14,741 nucleotides of DNA from Actinomycetes bacterium (GCA_021793335.1 JAJYSW010000059.1:1-14741), one strand, 5' to 3'. Counted from the stretch's first letter, positions 1 through 6,640 are shown. The notes: generated by a model from the letters alone, not told the origin. Translations and numbers: made by a program.

Positions 1-20
1 CCGGGCCGCTTCCCGGTTCT

Positions 21-476
21 TCACGCGGGCACGTACAGGGTGATCGTCCGGGCCACGAGTGCGGGCTTCTCCGAACCCTCGATCTCGACGGTGACGTCGT
101 ACTCCGCGCGCACCCCCCGCGCCGTCTCTTCTGTGGAGGCGAGCTCGACGACGGCCCGCACTCGCGACCCGGCCGCCACCGGCTGGAGGAACCGGAGCCG
201 GTCGAGCCCGTAGTTCACCGACATGGCGAGCCCGCCGATCGTGAAGAGCCCCTGCGTGAGCGCCGGGAGGAGCGAGAGTGTCAGGTAGCCGTGCGCGATG
301 GGGCCGCCGAACGGCCCGGCTGCGGCCCGTTCGGGATCGACGTGGATCCACTGGTGGTCCCCGGTGGCCTCCGCGAACGCGTCGATGCGGTCCTGCTCGA
401 CGGCGAGCCACTCGCTCGCCGCCCGGGAGCCCAGGGCGTCGGCGAGTGCGGCGGGGGAGTCGACTGCGATGCTCAT
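21..476 (-). CDS. MaoC-like hot-dog dehydratase/hydratase
   Basis: The 151-residue product is a single hot-dog protein of the MaoC/(R)-specific enoyl-CoA hydratase type. The family adds or removes water at 2-enoyl/3-hydroxyacyl-CoA thioesters in the cytoplasm. The hydratase motif is visible as ATGDHQWIHVDPERA, with the expected catalytic Asp40 and His45, followed by GGPIAHGYLTLSLLP, the usual substrate-pocket helix. The length fits a stand-alone family member. The ATG at 474-476 overlaps the stop of the upstream SDR gene as ATGA, so the two are translationally coupled. It is the last gene of the operon seen here, and only 20 bases follow its stop before the window edge. The acyl substrate cannot be read from sequence; a role together with the SDR on a CoA or ACP ester is inference. 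Confidence 0.88.
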   Translation of the reverse strand: MSIAVDSPAALADALGSRAASEWLAVEQDRIDAFAEATGDHQWIHVDPERAAAGPFGGPIAHGYLTLSLLPALTQGLFTIGGLAMSVNYGLDRLRFLQPVAAGSRVRAVVELASTEETARGVRAEYDVTVEIEGSEKPALVARTITLYVPA

Positions 477-1225
477 GCTTTCGGCCCTCCCGCCACGTAC
501 AGCACCTGCCCGGAGACGAACCCGGCCTCCTCGGAGCAGAAGAACGACACCGCGGCGGCGATGTCCTCGGGCTGCCCCACGCGCCCCACGGGCGTCTCGG
601 CGGCCGCTCCCGCCAGGAAGTCCTCGAAGGACACGCCTATGCGCTCGGCGGTGGCCCGGGTCATCTCGGTCTGGACGAACCCGGGGGCCACGGCGTTCGC
701 GGTGACGCCGAACTTGCCGAGCTCGAAGGCGAGAGTCTTGGTGAAGCCCTGCATGCCGGCCTTCGCGGCGGCGTAGTTGGCCTGACCGCGATTGCCGAGC
801 GCCGAGGTGCTGGACAGGTTCACGATCCGGCCCCACTTCGCTTCGACCATGTGGGACTGCACGGCCCGCGACATGAGGAACGCCCCGCGCAGGTGCACGC
901 CGAGCACGGCGTCCCAGTCCGAGGCGGACATCTTGAACAGCAGGTTGTCGCGCAGGATGCCCGCGTTGTTCACCAGGATCGTGGGCGGGCCCAGTTCGGC
1001 GGTGACGCGATCGACGGCGGCGGTCGCGGCCGTCTCGTCGGCGACGTCCACGCCGATCGCGAGTGTCCGGCCGCCGTCGGCCGCGATGGCCTCCGCGGTC
1101 TCCTCGGCCCGGTCTTCCAGCAGGTCGAGTACGGCGACGGCGTGGCCGTCGGCGGCCAGGCGGCGGGCCGTGGCGGCCCCGATGCCGCGGGCGGCGCCGG
1201 TGACGATGGCGGTGCGAGCTGTCAT
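473..1225 (-). CDS. SDR family oxidoreductase, FabG-like 3-oxoacyl reductase
   Basis: The 250-residue product is a classical short-chain dehydrogenase/reductase. The cofactor motif TGAARGIG is at residues 9-16, Asp60 sits in the adenine-binding DV pair, NNAG is at 86-89, and the active site has Ser138, Tyr151 and Lys155, the same numbering as E. coli FabG. The stretch GQANYAAAKAG is also strongly FabG-like. Such enzymes reduce 3-oxoacyl-ACP/CoA or oxidise 3-hydroxyacyl-CoA using NAD(P)(H). The ATG at 1223-1225 lies 21 bases after the stop of the alcohol dehydrogenase gene, and the 3' end overlaps the MaoC gene by 4 bases. An operon with a hydratase and an alcohol dehydrogenase suggests catabolic or modifying acyl chemistry rather than housekeeping fatty acid synthesis. 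That role is inferred. Confidence 0.9.
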   Translation of the reverse strand: MTARTAIVTGAARGIGAATARRLAADGHAVAVLDLLEDRAEETAEAIAADGGRTLAIGVDVADETAATAAVDRVTAELGPPTILVNNAGILRDNLLFKMSASDWDAVLGVHLRGAFLMSRAVQSHMVEAKWGRIVNLSSTSALGNRGQANYAAAKAGMQGFTKTLAFELGKFGVTANAVAPGFVQTEMTRATAERIGVSFEDFLAGAAAETPVGRVGQPEDIAAAVSFFCSEEAGFVSGQVLYVAGGPKA

Positions 1226-1246
1226 ATGCAGGTCCCTTTCGTTGTG

Positions 1247-2344
1247 TCAGAAGACGACGAGCTGGCGCAGCGCCGCTCCTGCGGCGAGGCGGTCCAGCGC
1301 TTCGGGCAGGTCGGCGAGGCCGATGCGGTCGGAGACGAGGCGGTCCAGCGGCAGTCTGCCCGAGCGCCAGAGCTCGACGTAGCGTGGGATGTCGCGGCCG
1401 GGCACGGCCGAGCCGAGATAGGAGCCGACGACGGTGCGGGCCTCGGCGGTGAGGGTCAGCGGCGCGATGCTCGCGCGGGCATCGGGGTGGGGCAGCCCGA
1501 CGGTGACGGTGGTGCCGCCCGGCGCGGTTATGGCGCACGCGGTCTCGAAGGCACGGGCCGAACCGGCGGCCTCGATCACCACGGGGGCGCGCAGTTCGGC
1601 GTCGGCGGCCCCGGCCGGAGTATGGGTCGCCGCCGCACCGAGTTCGCGCGCCAGCTCCAGTTTGGCGGGCACGGTGTCGACACCGATCACCTTGTGTCCC
1701 AGTGCTCGGGCGACGAGCAGTGCGGCCATGCCGACGCCGCCGAGGCCGACGACGGCCACGGTGTCCCCGGTGCCGGGCCTGCCTGCGTTGATCACCGCCC
1801 CGCCGCCGGTGAGGACGGCGCAGCCGAGGAGCGCGGCGATGTCGGGCGGCACGTCGCCGTCGACGGGCACCGCCGAGGCCGCCGACACCACGGCGTGGGT
1901 GGCGAATGCGCTCACGCCCAGATGATGGTGCACCGCCGCGCCGTCGCGGCGCAGTCGGACGCCGCCTCCCACGAGGACGCCCGCGGCGTTGGCAGCGCCG
2001 CCGACGGAGCAGGGGAGGCGGCCGTCGGTCCGGCAGGCGTCGCAGCGCCCGCAGCGGGGGAGGAACGTCATGACCACGCGCCCGCCGACCGCGACGCCGG
2101 CATCGGCGCCGGCCGCCTCCACGATCCCCGCGGCCTCGTGCCCGAGCAGCATGGGCACGGGCCGCGCCCGGGTGCCGTCCACGACGGACAGATCGGAGTG
2201 GCACACTCCCGCGGCCTCGATCCGCACCAGGATCTCGCCGGGGCCGGGCGGGTCGAGTTCGAGTGGTCCTATGGTGACCGGTCGGGATGTCGCGAACGGT
2301 GCGGGAGCGCCGCAGCGTTCCAGCACGGCACCGATGATCTGCAC
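1247..2344 (-). CDS. Zinc-dependent alcohol dehydrogenase (MDR family)
   Basis: The 365-residue product is a medium-chain zinc alcohol dehydrogenase, oxidising an alcohol (or reducing an aldehyde) with NAD(H). The catalytic zinc ligands appear as Cys48 (GVCHSD) and His69-Glu70 (GHEAAG), with a further Cys175 in the usual third position. The structural zinc lobe has Cys98, Cys101, Cys104 and Cys112. The Rossmann motif GLGGVG is at 201-206, followed by an acidic Asp223 that favours NAD over NADP. The start is GTG at 2342-2344, supported by a strong GAGGAGGT Shine-Dalgarno site a few bases upstream. It is the first gene of the minus-strand operon with the SDR and MaoC genes, and its start lies 44 bases from a palindrome at 2388-2407. 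The real alcohol substrate is not readable; the family assignment is firm. Confidence 0.93.
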   Translation of the reverse strand: MQIIGAVLERCGAPAPFATSRPVTIGPLELDPPGPGEILVRIEAAGVCHSDLSVVDGTRARPVPMLLGHEAAGIVEAAGADAGVAVGGRVVMTFLPRCGRCDACRTDGRLPCSVGGAANAAGVLVGGGVRLRRDGAAVHHHLGVSAFATHAVVSAASAVPVDGDVPPDIAALLGCAVLTGGGAVINAGRPGTGDTVAVVGLGGVGMAALLVARALGHKVIGVDTVPAKLELARELGAAATHTPAGAADAELRAPVVIEAAGSARAFETACAITAPGGTTVTVGLPHPDARASIAPLTLTAEARTVVGSYLGSAVPGRDIPRYVELWRSGRLPLDRLVSDRIGLADLPEALDRLAAGAALRQLVVF

Positions 2345-2348
2345 GGAG

Positions 2349-2356
2349 ACCTCCTC
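2349..2356 (-). promoter_or_regulatory. Strong ribosome binding site of the alcohol dehydrogenase gene
   Basis: On the minus strand this reads GAGGAGGT, four bases before the GTG at 2344. It fixes the start as GTG rather than an internal ATG. Confidence 0.75.
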
Positions 2357-2387
2357 ATCGTCGAGTCCGGTCGAGGGTCGCCAACAT

Positions 2388-2407
2388 CATACCGACCATC
2401 CGGTATG
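2388..2407. promoter_or_regulatory. Inverted repeat CATACCG-N6-CGGTATG, putative operator of the alcohol dehydrogenase operon
   Basis: Two perfect 7-base arms (2388-2394 and 2401-2407) flank a 6-base centre. The spacing and length suit a dimeric helix-turn-helix repressor such as a TetR-type protein. On the minus strand a TATGAT hexamer (2386-2391) overlaps the left arm and could be the -10 box of the alcohol dehydrogenase operon, so binding would block transcription. No convincing -35 box is visible. No TetR gene lies in the window, and the site differs from the palindrome nearer padR. The regulator is therefore unknown. Confidence 0.55.
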
Positions 2408-2449
2408 TGGCGCTACCCGTAGCCGCCCACAATATGGATACTCTTATGC

Positions 2450-2471
2450 GTATACTCGCCTTCGAGTATAC
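2450..2471. promoter_or_regulatory. Inverted repeat GTATACTCG-N4-CGAGTATAC, putative PadR operator
   Basis: Perfect 9-base arms (2450-2458 and 2463-2471) surround CCTT, ending 18 bases before the padR start codon. A related half-site, GATACTC, sits at 2437-2443. The left arm contains TATACT (2451-2456), a good -10 box for padR, so a repressor bound here would close its own promoter. PadR proteins commonly autoregulate through AT-richer palindromes beside their genes. Assigning this site to this PadR is inference from position. Confidence 0.6.
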
Positions 2472-2477
2472 GAGTGC

Positions 2478-2484
2478 GAGGTGA
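2478..2484 (+). promoter_or_regulatory. Ribosome binding site of padR
   Basis: GAGGTGA matches the 16S anti-Shine-Dalgarno complement almost perfectly and stands 5 bases before GTG at 2490. It rules out the nearer in-frame GTG at 2481, which lies inside it, and favours GTG 2490 over ATG 2520. Confidence 0.7.
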
Positions 2485-2489
2485 TTTCA

Positions 2490-3140
2490 GTGGCGAAGCG
2501 GCGCAAGGTCGGCAATCTGATGGCACTGGCGGTGCTCGCGGTCCTGATACACCGGCCGATGCACCCCTACGAGATGGCCCAGTTCATGCGCGGCTGGGGC
2601 AAAGACCGCGATATGCCGGTCAAATGGGGCTCGCTGTACTCGGTGGTGGATCGCATGGTCGAGCACGGGCTGCTCGAAGAGGCCGGCACGTCCCGTGAAG
2701 GACGCCGTCCCGAGCGGACCACCTACCGCATCACCGAGGCGGGCCGAGCGGAACTGATCGACTGGACGAGGGAACTGCTCTCGGTCGCCGAACGCGAGTT
2801 CCCGCGTTTCCGCGCCGGACTCTCGGTCATGGCGGCGCTGCCGCCCGACGAGGTCGCCGCGCTCCTGCGGCGGCGGCTGGCGGCGCTGGAGGCCGAGACC
2901 GCCGAACTGCGCGAGGCGATCGCCGCATCCGAGCGCGTGCCGAGGTTGTTCGCAGTCGAGACCGAATACGACCTCGCCATGACCGAGGCCGAGACCGCAT
3001 GGGTGCGTTCACTGCTGGGAGAAGTCGAAACCGGCTCGTTCCCCGGTCTGGACGACTGGCGGGACTTCCACGGGAACGGCGCGCTCGCCGAAGACCTCCG
3101 CGACCTGGCCGAAAGGAGCGCCGAAGCGGACGCACCATGA
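2490..3140 (+). CDS. PadR family transcriptional regulator
   Basis: The 216-residue product has the PadR winged-helix fold at residues 8-85. The VGNLMALAVLAVL helix is followed by HPYEMAQFM, the recognition helix region GSLYSVVDRMVEHGLLE at 48-63, and a wing ending RTTYRITEAGRAEL. The C-terminal half is helical and charged (for example AALEAETAELREAIAASE), the usual dimerisation part. The total length is that of a two-domain PadR of the longer class. The GTG start is chosen from the GAGGTGA site 5 bases upstream. The gene is divergent from the alcohol dehydrogenase operon and followed by an FAD monooxygenase on the same strand after a strong hairpin. PadR proteins typically repress efflux or detoxification genes until a phenolic or drug-like ligand binds. 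Control of the monooxygenase, the divergent operon, or only itself is open. Confidence 0.9.
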   Translation: MAKRRKVGNLMALAVLAVLIHRPMHPYEMAQFMRGWGKDRDMPVKWGSLYSVVDRMVEHGLLEEAGTSREGRRPERTTYRITEAGRAELIDWTRELLSVAEREFPRFRAGLSVMAALPPDEVAALLRRRLAALEAETAELREAIAASERVPRLFAVETEYDLAMTEAETAWVRSLLGEVETGSFPGLDDWRDFHGNGALAEDLRDLAERSAEADAP

Positions 3141-3144
3141 CAGC

Positions 3145-3182
3145 GGTCTGGGCGGCGGTGCTGCAACACCGCCGCCCAGACC
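3145..3182 (+). terminator. Perfect 16-bp hairpin after padR
   Basis: The arms at 3145-3160 (GGTCTGGGCGGCGGTG) and 3167-3182 are exact reverse complements around a 6-base loop, starting 4 bases after the padR stop. No T-run follows, which is common for intrinsic terminators of high-GC actinomycetes. It probably ends or strongly attenuates padR transcription before the monooxygenase gene. Confidence 0.7.
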
Positions 3183-3308
3183 TCCGAAACCTCGAACCGG
3201 CGACCATGCGGGAGCACGGATCCGGCCCGAAGGCGGCAACCTTGAGGATAACCGGGTCTCCTCCCGTGACGGTCCCCGTGAGGAACCACACCACATGAGG
3301 AGATACCA
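3183..3308 (+). promoter_or_regulatory. Leader of the FAD monooxygenase gene
   Basis: This 126-base gap follows the padR hairpin and ends with GAGGAGA at 3297-3303, a good ribosome binding site 5 bases before the GTG at 3309. The phrase CCCGTGA occurs twice (near 3263 and 3275) as a short direct repeat. I see a TTGAGG at 3242-3247 but no -10 box at proper spacing, so no promoter is claimed. If the hairpin terminates, a promoter must lie here. Confidence 0.35.
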
Positions 3309-4511
3309 GTGACAACAGTACGAACCGCCGCCGTAATCGGCGGCGGCATCGCCGGGCCCGTCGTCGCCGCGGCCCTGCACCGAGCAGGGATCGAAGCGAC
3401 CGTCTACGAGGCGTACCCGACCCGCTCGGGTGCGGCCGGCGGCACGCTCGCTCTCGCGCCCAACGGCATCGCCGCCCTGGAGATCGTCGACGCCGCCGAA
3501 GCGGTGGACGCCGTCTCCCAGCCCATCTCACGGCAGGTGATGGCGGTCGGGGACAAACGCTTCGACCTGCCCCGCCTGTCCGACGTCGGACCGCTGCGCG
3601 CGGTGCACCGCTCTGACCTGCACGGCGCGCTGCACGACCGGGCGGCCGCGCTCGGTGTCCGAACCGAGTACGGCAAGCGGCTCGTCGACGCCCGCGAGAG
3701 CGGCGAATCGGTGACCGCGTTCTTCGAGGACGGCACCAGCACCACCGCCGATGTGCTCATCGGCGCCGACGGCGTCCACTCCGCCGTTCGCCGCCTCATC
3801 GACCCCGGGGCCCCCGGCCCCCACTGCACCGGCATGATCGGCGTCGAAGGACTCGCCGACATCGAGGCCCCGGTCGACCGCGAGACCATGACGTTCGCCT
3901 TCGGCAGACGCGCCTACTACTTGTACTGGCGCGAGGCGACCGGCGGCACCCGATGGGGCGCCAACGTGCCGCACGGTCCGCTGACATTGACCGAGGCGCG
4001 CCGGACGCCGAACGATGTGTGGGCGAAGAGACTCCACGACGTCTACGGCGACGACCTCCCGGGAGGAGAGCTGATCCGGCGCACCGATCCCGCCGGGCTA
4101 CAGGTGACCGGATCGCTGCACATCATGCCCTCGGTCCCGCGTTGGCACCGCGGGCGGATGGCCCTGGTCGGCGACGCGGTCCACGCACCCTCCAACAGTT
4201 CGGGCCAAGGCGCCTCGCTCGCGATCGAGAGCGCGATCCAACTCGCCCGCTGCCTGCGCGATTTCGGTCGGGTGCCCGAGGCCTACGCCGCCTACGAGCG
4301 ACTGCGGCGTCCCCGCGTGGAGAAGATCGCCGGGCGGGCGGCCAGGATCAACCGGGCCAAGGCCCCCGGGGCGCTCGCCCAGAAGATCATGCCGCTGCTG
4401 ATGCCCCTGTTCGTCAAGGCGACCATGAACCCCGAGAAGACCCTCGGTCCGGCACAGCGCTACCGCATCGACTGGGAGAATCCCGCCACCGCGGACGCCG
4501 CGCAGGTCTGA
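3309..4511 (+). CDS. FAD-dependent class A aromatic-type monooxygenase
   Basis: The 400-residue product is a single-component flavoprotein monooxygenase of the PHBH/TetX-like fold. It uses NAD(P)H and O2 to hydroxylate or oxidise a small, often aromatic, molecule. The Rossmann motif GGGIAG is at 11-16 with Glu34 as the ribose ligand. The DG motif is in IGADGVHS (151-158), and the second FAD motif is RMALVGDAVHAPSNSSGQGA with Gly288-Asp289. There is no signal peptide, so it is cytoplasmic. The start is GTG, supported by GAGGAGA 5 bases upstream. It follows padR on the same strand but is separated by a strong hairpin. Enzymes of this group inactivate antibiotics, degrade aromatics or tailor secondary metabolites. 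The pairing with PadR hints at an inducible response to its substrate, which is inference. Confidence 0.9.
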   Translation: MTTVRTAAVIGGGIAGPVVAAALHRAGIEATVYEAYPTRSGAAGGTLALAPNGIAALEIVDAAEAVDAVSQPISRQVMAVGDKRFDLPRLSDVGPLRAVHRSDLHGALHDRAAALGVRTEYGKRLVDARESGESVTAFFEDGTSTTADVLIGADGVHSAVRRLIDPGAPGPHCTGMIGVEGLADIEAPVDRETMTFAFGRRAYYLYWREATGGTRWGANVPHGPLTLTEARRTPNDVWAKRLHDVYGDDLPGGELIRRTDPAGLQVTGSLHIMPSVPRWHRGRMALVGDAVHAPSNSSGQGASLAIESAIQLARCLRDFGRVPEAYAAYERLRRPRVEKIAGRAARINRAKAPGALAQKIMPLLMPLFVKATMNPEKTLGPAQRYRIDWENPATADAAQV

Positions 4512-4514
4512 TCG

Positions 4515-4556
4515 CGGAGGCGGGGCGGCGACGGGCACGGCGCCGCCCCGCCTCCG
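4515..4556 (+). terminator. Terminator hairpin after the FAD monooxygenase gene
   Basis: The arms at 4515-4530 and 4541-4556 are perfectly complementary over 16 bases with a 10-base loop, starting 3 bases after the stop codon. The stem is almost pure G/C and there is no T-run. It sits on the plus-gene side of a convergent junction. Confidence 0.7.
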
Positions 4557-4606
4557 GGCCCGGGCGTCGACGCCGCCGGACGCGCAGCGCCCCACGAGCC
4601 CGCCGA

Positions 4607-4634
4607 GGGCCCGTCCTCGGACGAGGGCGGGCCC
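4607..4634. terminator. Second convergent hairpin, probably for the thioesterase operon
   Basis: GGGCCCGTCCTC at 4607-4618 pairs with GAGGGCGGGCCC at 4623-4634 across a 4-base loop. There is one non-Watson-Crick position, which becomes G-U in plus-strand RNA. It ends 15 bases from the stop of the minus-strand thioesterase gene, so it fits that operon's terminator and may also back up the previous hairpin. Confidence 0.6.
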
Positions 4635-4649
4635 GACGCACGGGGACTC

Positions 4650-5441
4650 TCACTCGCTCCGCGGCCGGATCGTCAACGTCTGCTGGGCGTACCCGAAATG
4701 CCCCGACTCGTCGTGGAGGGCGCTGGCCGTGACGCCGTGGCCTCCCGGACCGAACACGACCGTCGTATCGAGCCCGAGCCAAGGGCCGTCCGGTTGCCGA
4801 TGCAGGTGGATCGTCAAGTCCAGATTCGGGAACAGCCAGTCCTCGGGGCGCTCGCGCACGCACAGGCCGTTGGCGCTGTCCACCAGGCCGATCAGGCGGG
4901 CGAGACCGCTGACCGGCTCTCCCGCCACGAGCGCCGCCGAAGTGGTGACCCAGGCGGCGGCGCGGCCGGGCTCCAGCGCCCCGAGAGGCCGGACTTCGAG
5001 CGATTCGATATAGCCGCCGGGCCACACGCCGGTCAGCGCCACCGGCTCCAGGCGCTCGGGCCCTTCGAGCGCTCGCCGCTCGCCGCCGGCGACCGACGCG
5101 GTGTCCTGGACGATCGCGCGCCAGACCCGTGCGCGTACCGCGGCCCGGCCGGCGGCGGTGACGACGACTTCGAGCAGTTCGATGGTGCGGCCCGGGCGGA
5201 GCTCCTCGACGGCGACGCCGAACGGTTCGAGACCGATCACGCCGAGGATGTCGACGCTGATCCGGCTGATCGCCATGCCGTCGGGGCCTCGTTCGGCGCA
5301 GTACCGCTCCACCGCGTGGACGATCAACCCGTTCATGGGGCTGATGTGCTGCTCGGAGGTCGACCACGCGCCCCCGATCGCCGGCGTCGGGCGGTATCGG
5401 TGCTCATCGAGACGGAAGAAATAGTTCGCTGTAGCGGACAA
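4650..5441 (-). CDS. TesB-like acyl-CoA thioesterase family protein (double hot-dog)
   Basis: The 263-residue product looks like the thioesterase-like superfamily of double hot-dog proteins (TesB-type, 4HBT_3), which hydrolyse acyl-CoA in the cytoplasm. The first hot-dog shows GGAWSTSEQHISPMNGLIVH. The second contains LDLTIHLHRQ, PWLGLDT and HESGHFGYAQQTL-like segments near the C-terminus. I chose a TTG start at 5439-5441 because GAGAGG (5447-5452) stands 5 bases before it. A GTG at 5454-5456 would add 5 residues but has no ribosome binding site. The gene follows azlD by under 30 bases on the same strand and so is probably the third gene of the azlCD operon. Its acyl substrate is unknown. A link to branched-chain acyl-CoA is inferred only from its neighbours. 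Confidence 0.82.
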   Translation of the reverse strand: MSATANYFFRLDEHRYRPTPAIGGAWSTSEQHISPMNGLIVHAVERYCAERGPDGMAISRISVDILGVIGLEPFGVAVEELRPGRTIELLEVVVTAAGRAAVRARVWRAIVQDTASVAGGERRALEGPERLEPVALTGVWPGGYIESLEVRPLGALEPGRAAAWVTTSAALVAGEPVSGLARLIGLVDSANGLCVRERPEDWLFPNLDLTIHLHRQPDGPWLGLDTTVVFGPGGHGVTASALHDESGHFGYAQQTLTIRPRSE

Positions 5442-5446
5442 TACGG

Positions 5447-5452
5447 CCTCTC
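5447..5452 (-). promoter_or_regulatory. Ribosome binding site pointing to a TTG start for the thioesterase
   Basis: On the minus strand GAGAGG is followed by a 5-base spacer and TTG at 5441. It lies inside the coding sequence if the GTG at 5456 is used, so it argues for the TTG. Confidence 0.5.
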
Positions 5453-5469
5453 TCACTGGACTGGTGCGG

Positions 5470-5835
5470 TCAGATCTCACCGGACAGGGCGCCCGCGATC
5501 GCAGCGGCCACGTCGAAGTGCAGCAGCAGCACATAGGTCACGGTGCCGGCCCCGACGCTGAGCAGCGTGCGCCGCCCTGCCCACAGATGGACCGCGGCCG
5601 TGACCGCCACGGCCGCGGCCGCGGACACGGCGTTCCCCGGGTCGGCCGCGATCGTCCCACGCAGCGTCGAGGCGGCCAGAATCGCCAGGATGCCCACGGG
5701 CATCCACACGGCGAACCGCCGGACCAGCACCGATTCGCGCAGTGCCCCCAGTGCGGCGAACGGCACGGCGCGCAGCGCCAGATCGATCACGAACACGATC
5801 GCGAGCAGCGCCACCAGGTATCGGGCGTCAGGCAT
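5470..5835 (-). CDS. azlD: AzlD-type branched-chain amino acid transport subunit
   Basis: The 121-residue product is a small, very hydrophobic membrane protein with about four transmembrane segments: roughly residues 5-22, 42-58, 68-86 and 92-117. It has the AzlD signatures of an early RAVPFAALG turn and WMPVGILAILAAST. AzlD pairs with AzlC as the small subunit of an exporter of branched-chain amino acids and their analogues; azlC lies directly upstream. Its ATG (5833-5835) overlaps the end of azlC by 8 bases (ATGCCTGA), so translation is coupled. The length is slightly above the usual 100-110 residues. Both partners are intact, so the transporter should be functional. Confidence 0.88.
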   Translation of the reverse strand: MPDARYLVALLAIVFVIDLALRAVPFAALGALRESVLVRRFAVWMPVGILAILAASTLRGTIAADPGNAVSAAAAVAVTAAVHLWAGRRTLLSVGAGTVTYVLLLHFDVAAAIAGALSGEI

Positions 5836-6574
5836 CGGTCGCCTCCCGTGAACGGCGCGCCCCGAGCGCGTGCCGGACCGACAGCATCGCGACGAACAGC
5901 ACCAGCGCGGCGAACAGCGCGGCGTCCGGTGCCACGAGGATCGCGACCGTGAAGCTCAGCCCCGCCAGCAGCAGCGAGGGAATCTGCGCCCTCGTGCGCG
6001 CGGCATCGATCGTGAGCGTGACGAACAGCGCGCACAGCGCGAATTCGAGCCCCTCGATCGGGCCGGGCATGAGCGAGGCGAGCGCCGTCCCGGCCACACC
6101 GCCGCCGACCCAGTACAGCTGCAATGCGACCTGCATGGACACCAGCCGCCACGGACTCCACCGCTCCCGGGAGGCGGCGGTGATCGCATACGCCTCGTCG
6201 GTCAGCGCGTACACCGAATACGCCTTCGCGAGTCGGTGCCGCACCAGGTGCAACGGGAAGGAGAAGGCGTAGAAGACGTGCCGGAAGTTGACCAGGAACG
6301 TCGTGAGCGCGACCGTCGCCAGTGGCACGGCGGTCACGATCATGCTCACCAGCAGCAGCTCCAGCGACCCCGCGTACGCGGTGAACGACAGCGCGGGGGC
6401 GACCCACCAGGGCAGCCCCGCCTGGACGACGAGCATCCCGAACGCGATCCCCAGCGGGAACATGCCCAGCCCGGCGGACAGGGAGGCCCGCAGCCCGGCC
6501 GCGATCTCGCCGCGGCGCGAGACCACCGCCTCGGGAGCCGCCTCGGGCTCCGCCGCTCGCACCTCAACACCCAT
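5828..6574 (-). CDS. azlC: AzlC-type branched-chain amino acid permease
   Basis: The 248-residue product is the large subunit of an AzlCD exporter. Conserved AzlC features are GLGMFPLGIAFGMLVVQAGLPWW, then SFTAYAGSLELL, then FLVNFRHVFYAFSFP and YALTDEAYAI. Several hydrophobic segments follow to the C-terminus. The family exports branched-chain amino acids and gives resistance to analogues such as azaleucine. I took the ATG at 6572-6574. No clear ribosome binding site precedes it, so a leaderless or internal start is possible. The first 30 residues are polar and Ala/Glu-rich. The gene is divergent from an Lrp/AsnC regulator with an 80-base gap, and is first in azlC-azlD-thioesterase. This mirrors B. 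subtilis, where the Lrp-type AzlB controls azlCD. Confidence 0.9.
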   Translation of the reverse strand: MGVEVRAAEPEAAPEAVVSRRGEIAAGLRASLSAGLGMFPLGIAFGMLVVQAGLPWWVAPALSFTAYAGSLELLLVSMIVTAVPLATVALTTFLVNFRHVFYAFSFPLHLVRHRLAKAYSVYALTDEAYAITAASRERWSPWRLVSMQVALQLYWVGGGVAGTALASLMPGPIEGLEFALCALFVTLTIDAARTRAQIPSLLLAGLSFTVAILVAPDAALFAALVLFVAMLSVRHALGARRSREATDA

Positions 6575-6624
6575 GCATCGATCGTCGCACGGACCCCGCG
6601 CGACAAGATTGCCGATATTGCCGG

Positions 6625-6640
6625 GCACGGCCCGCCGTGC
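6625..6640. promoter_or_regulatory. Palindrome GCACGGC-CC-GCCGTGC in the azlC / lrp divergent region
   Basis: Perfect 7-base arms (6625-6631 and 6634-6640) with a 2-base centre lie in the 80-base gap between azlC and the Lrp gene. TTGC on the left (6618-6621) and GCAA on the right (6640-6643) extend the symmetry loosely. ATTGCCG also repeats directly just to the left (starting 6608 and 6617). The position suits an Lrp/AsnC operator controlling both genes, but the sequence is GC-rich and unlike the AT-rich E. coli Lrp site. Confidence 0.45.

Noticed and set aside
477..2204. Long minus-strand open frame continuing upstream of the MaoC gene start
   Set aside because: It is Arg/Gly/Pro-rich, overlaps the SDR and alcohol dehydrogenase genes in another frame, and matches no family; it is open only because of the high GC content.
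278..2422. 714-codon plus-strand open frame
   Set aside because: It lies antisense to three recognisable enzyme genes, has low-complexity composition and no family motif.
3242..3270. TTGAGG as a -35 box for the monooxygenase gene
   Set aside because: No -10-like hexamer occurs 16-18 bases downstream.
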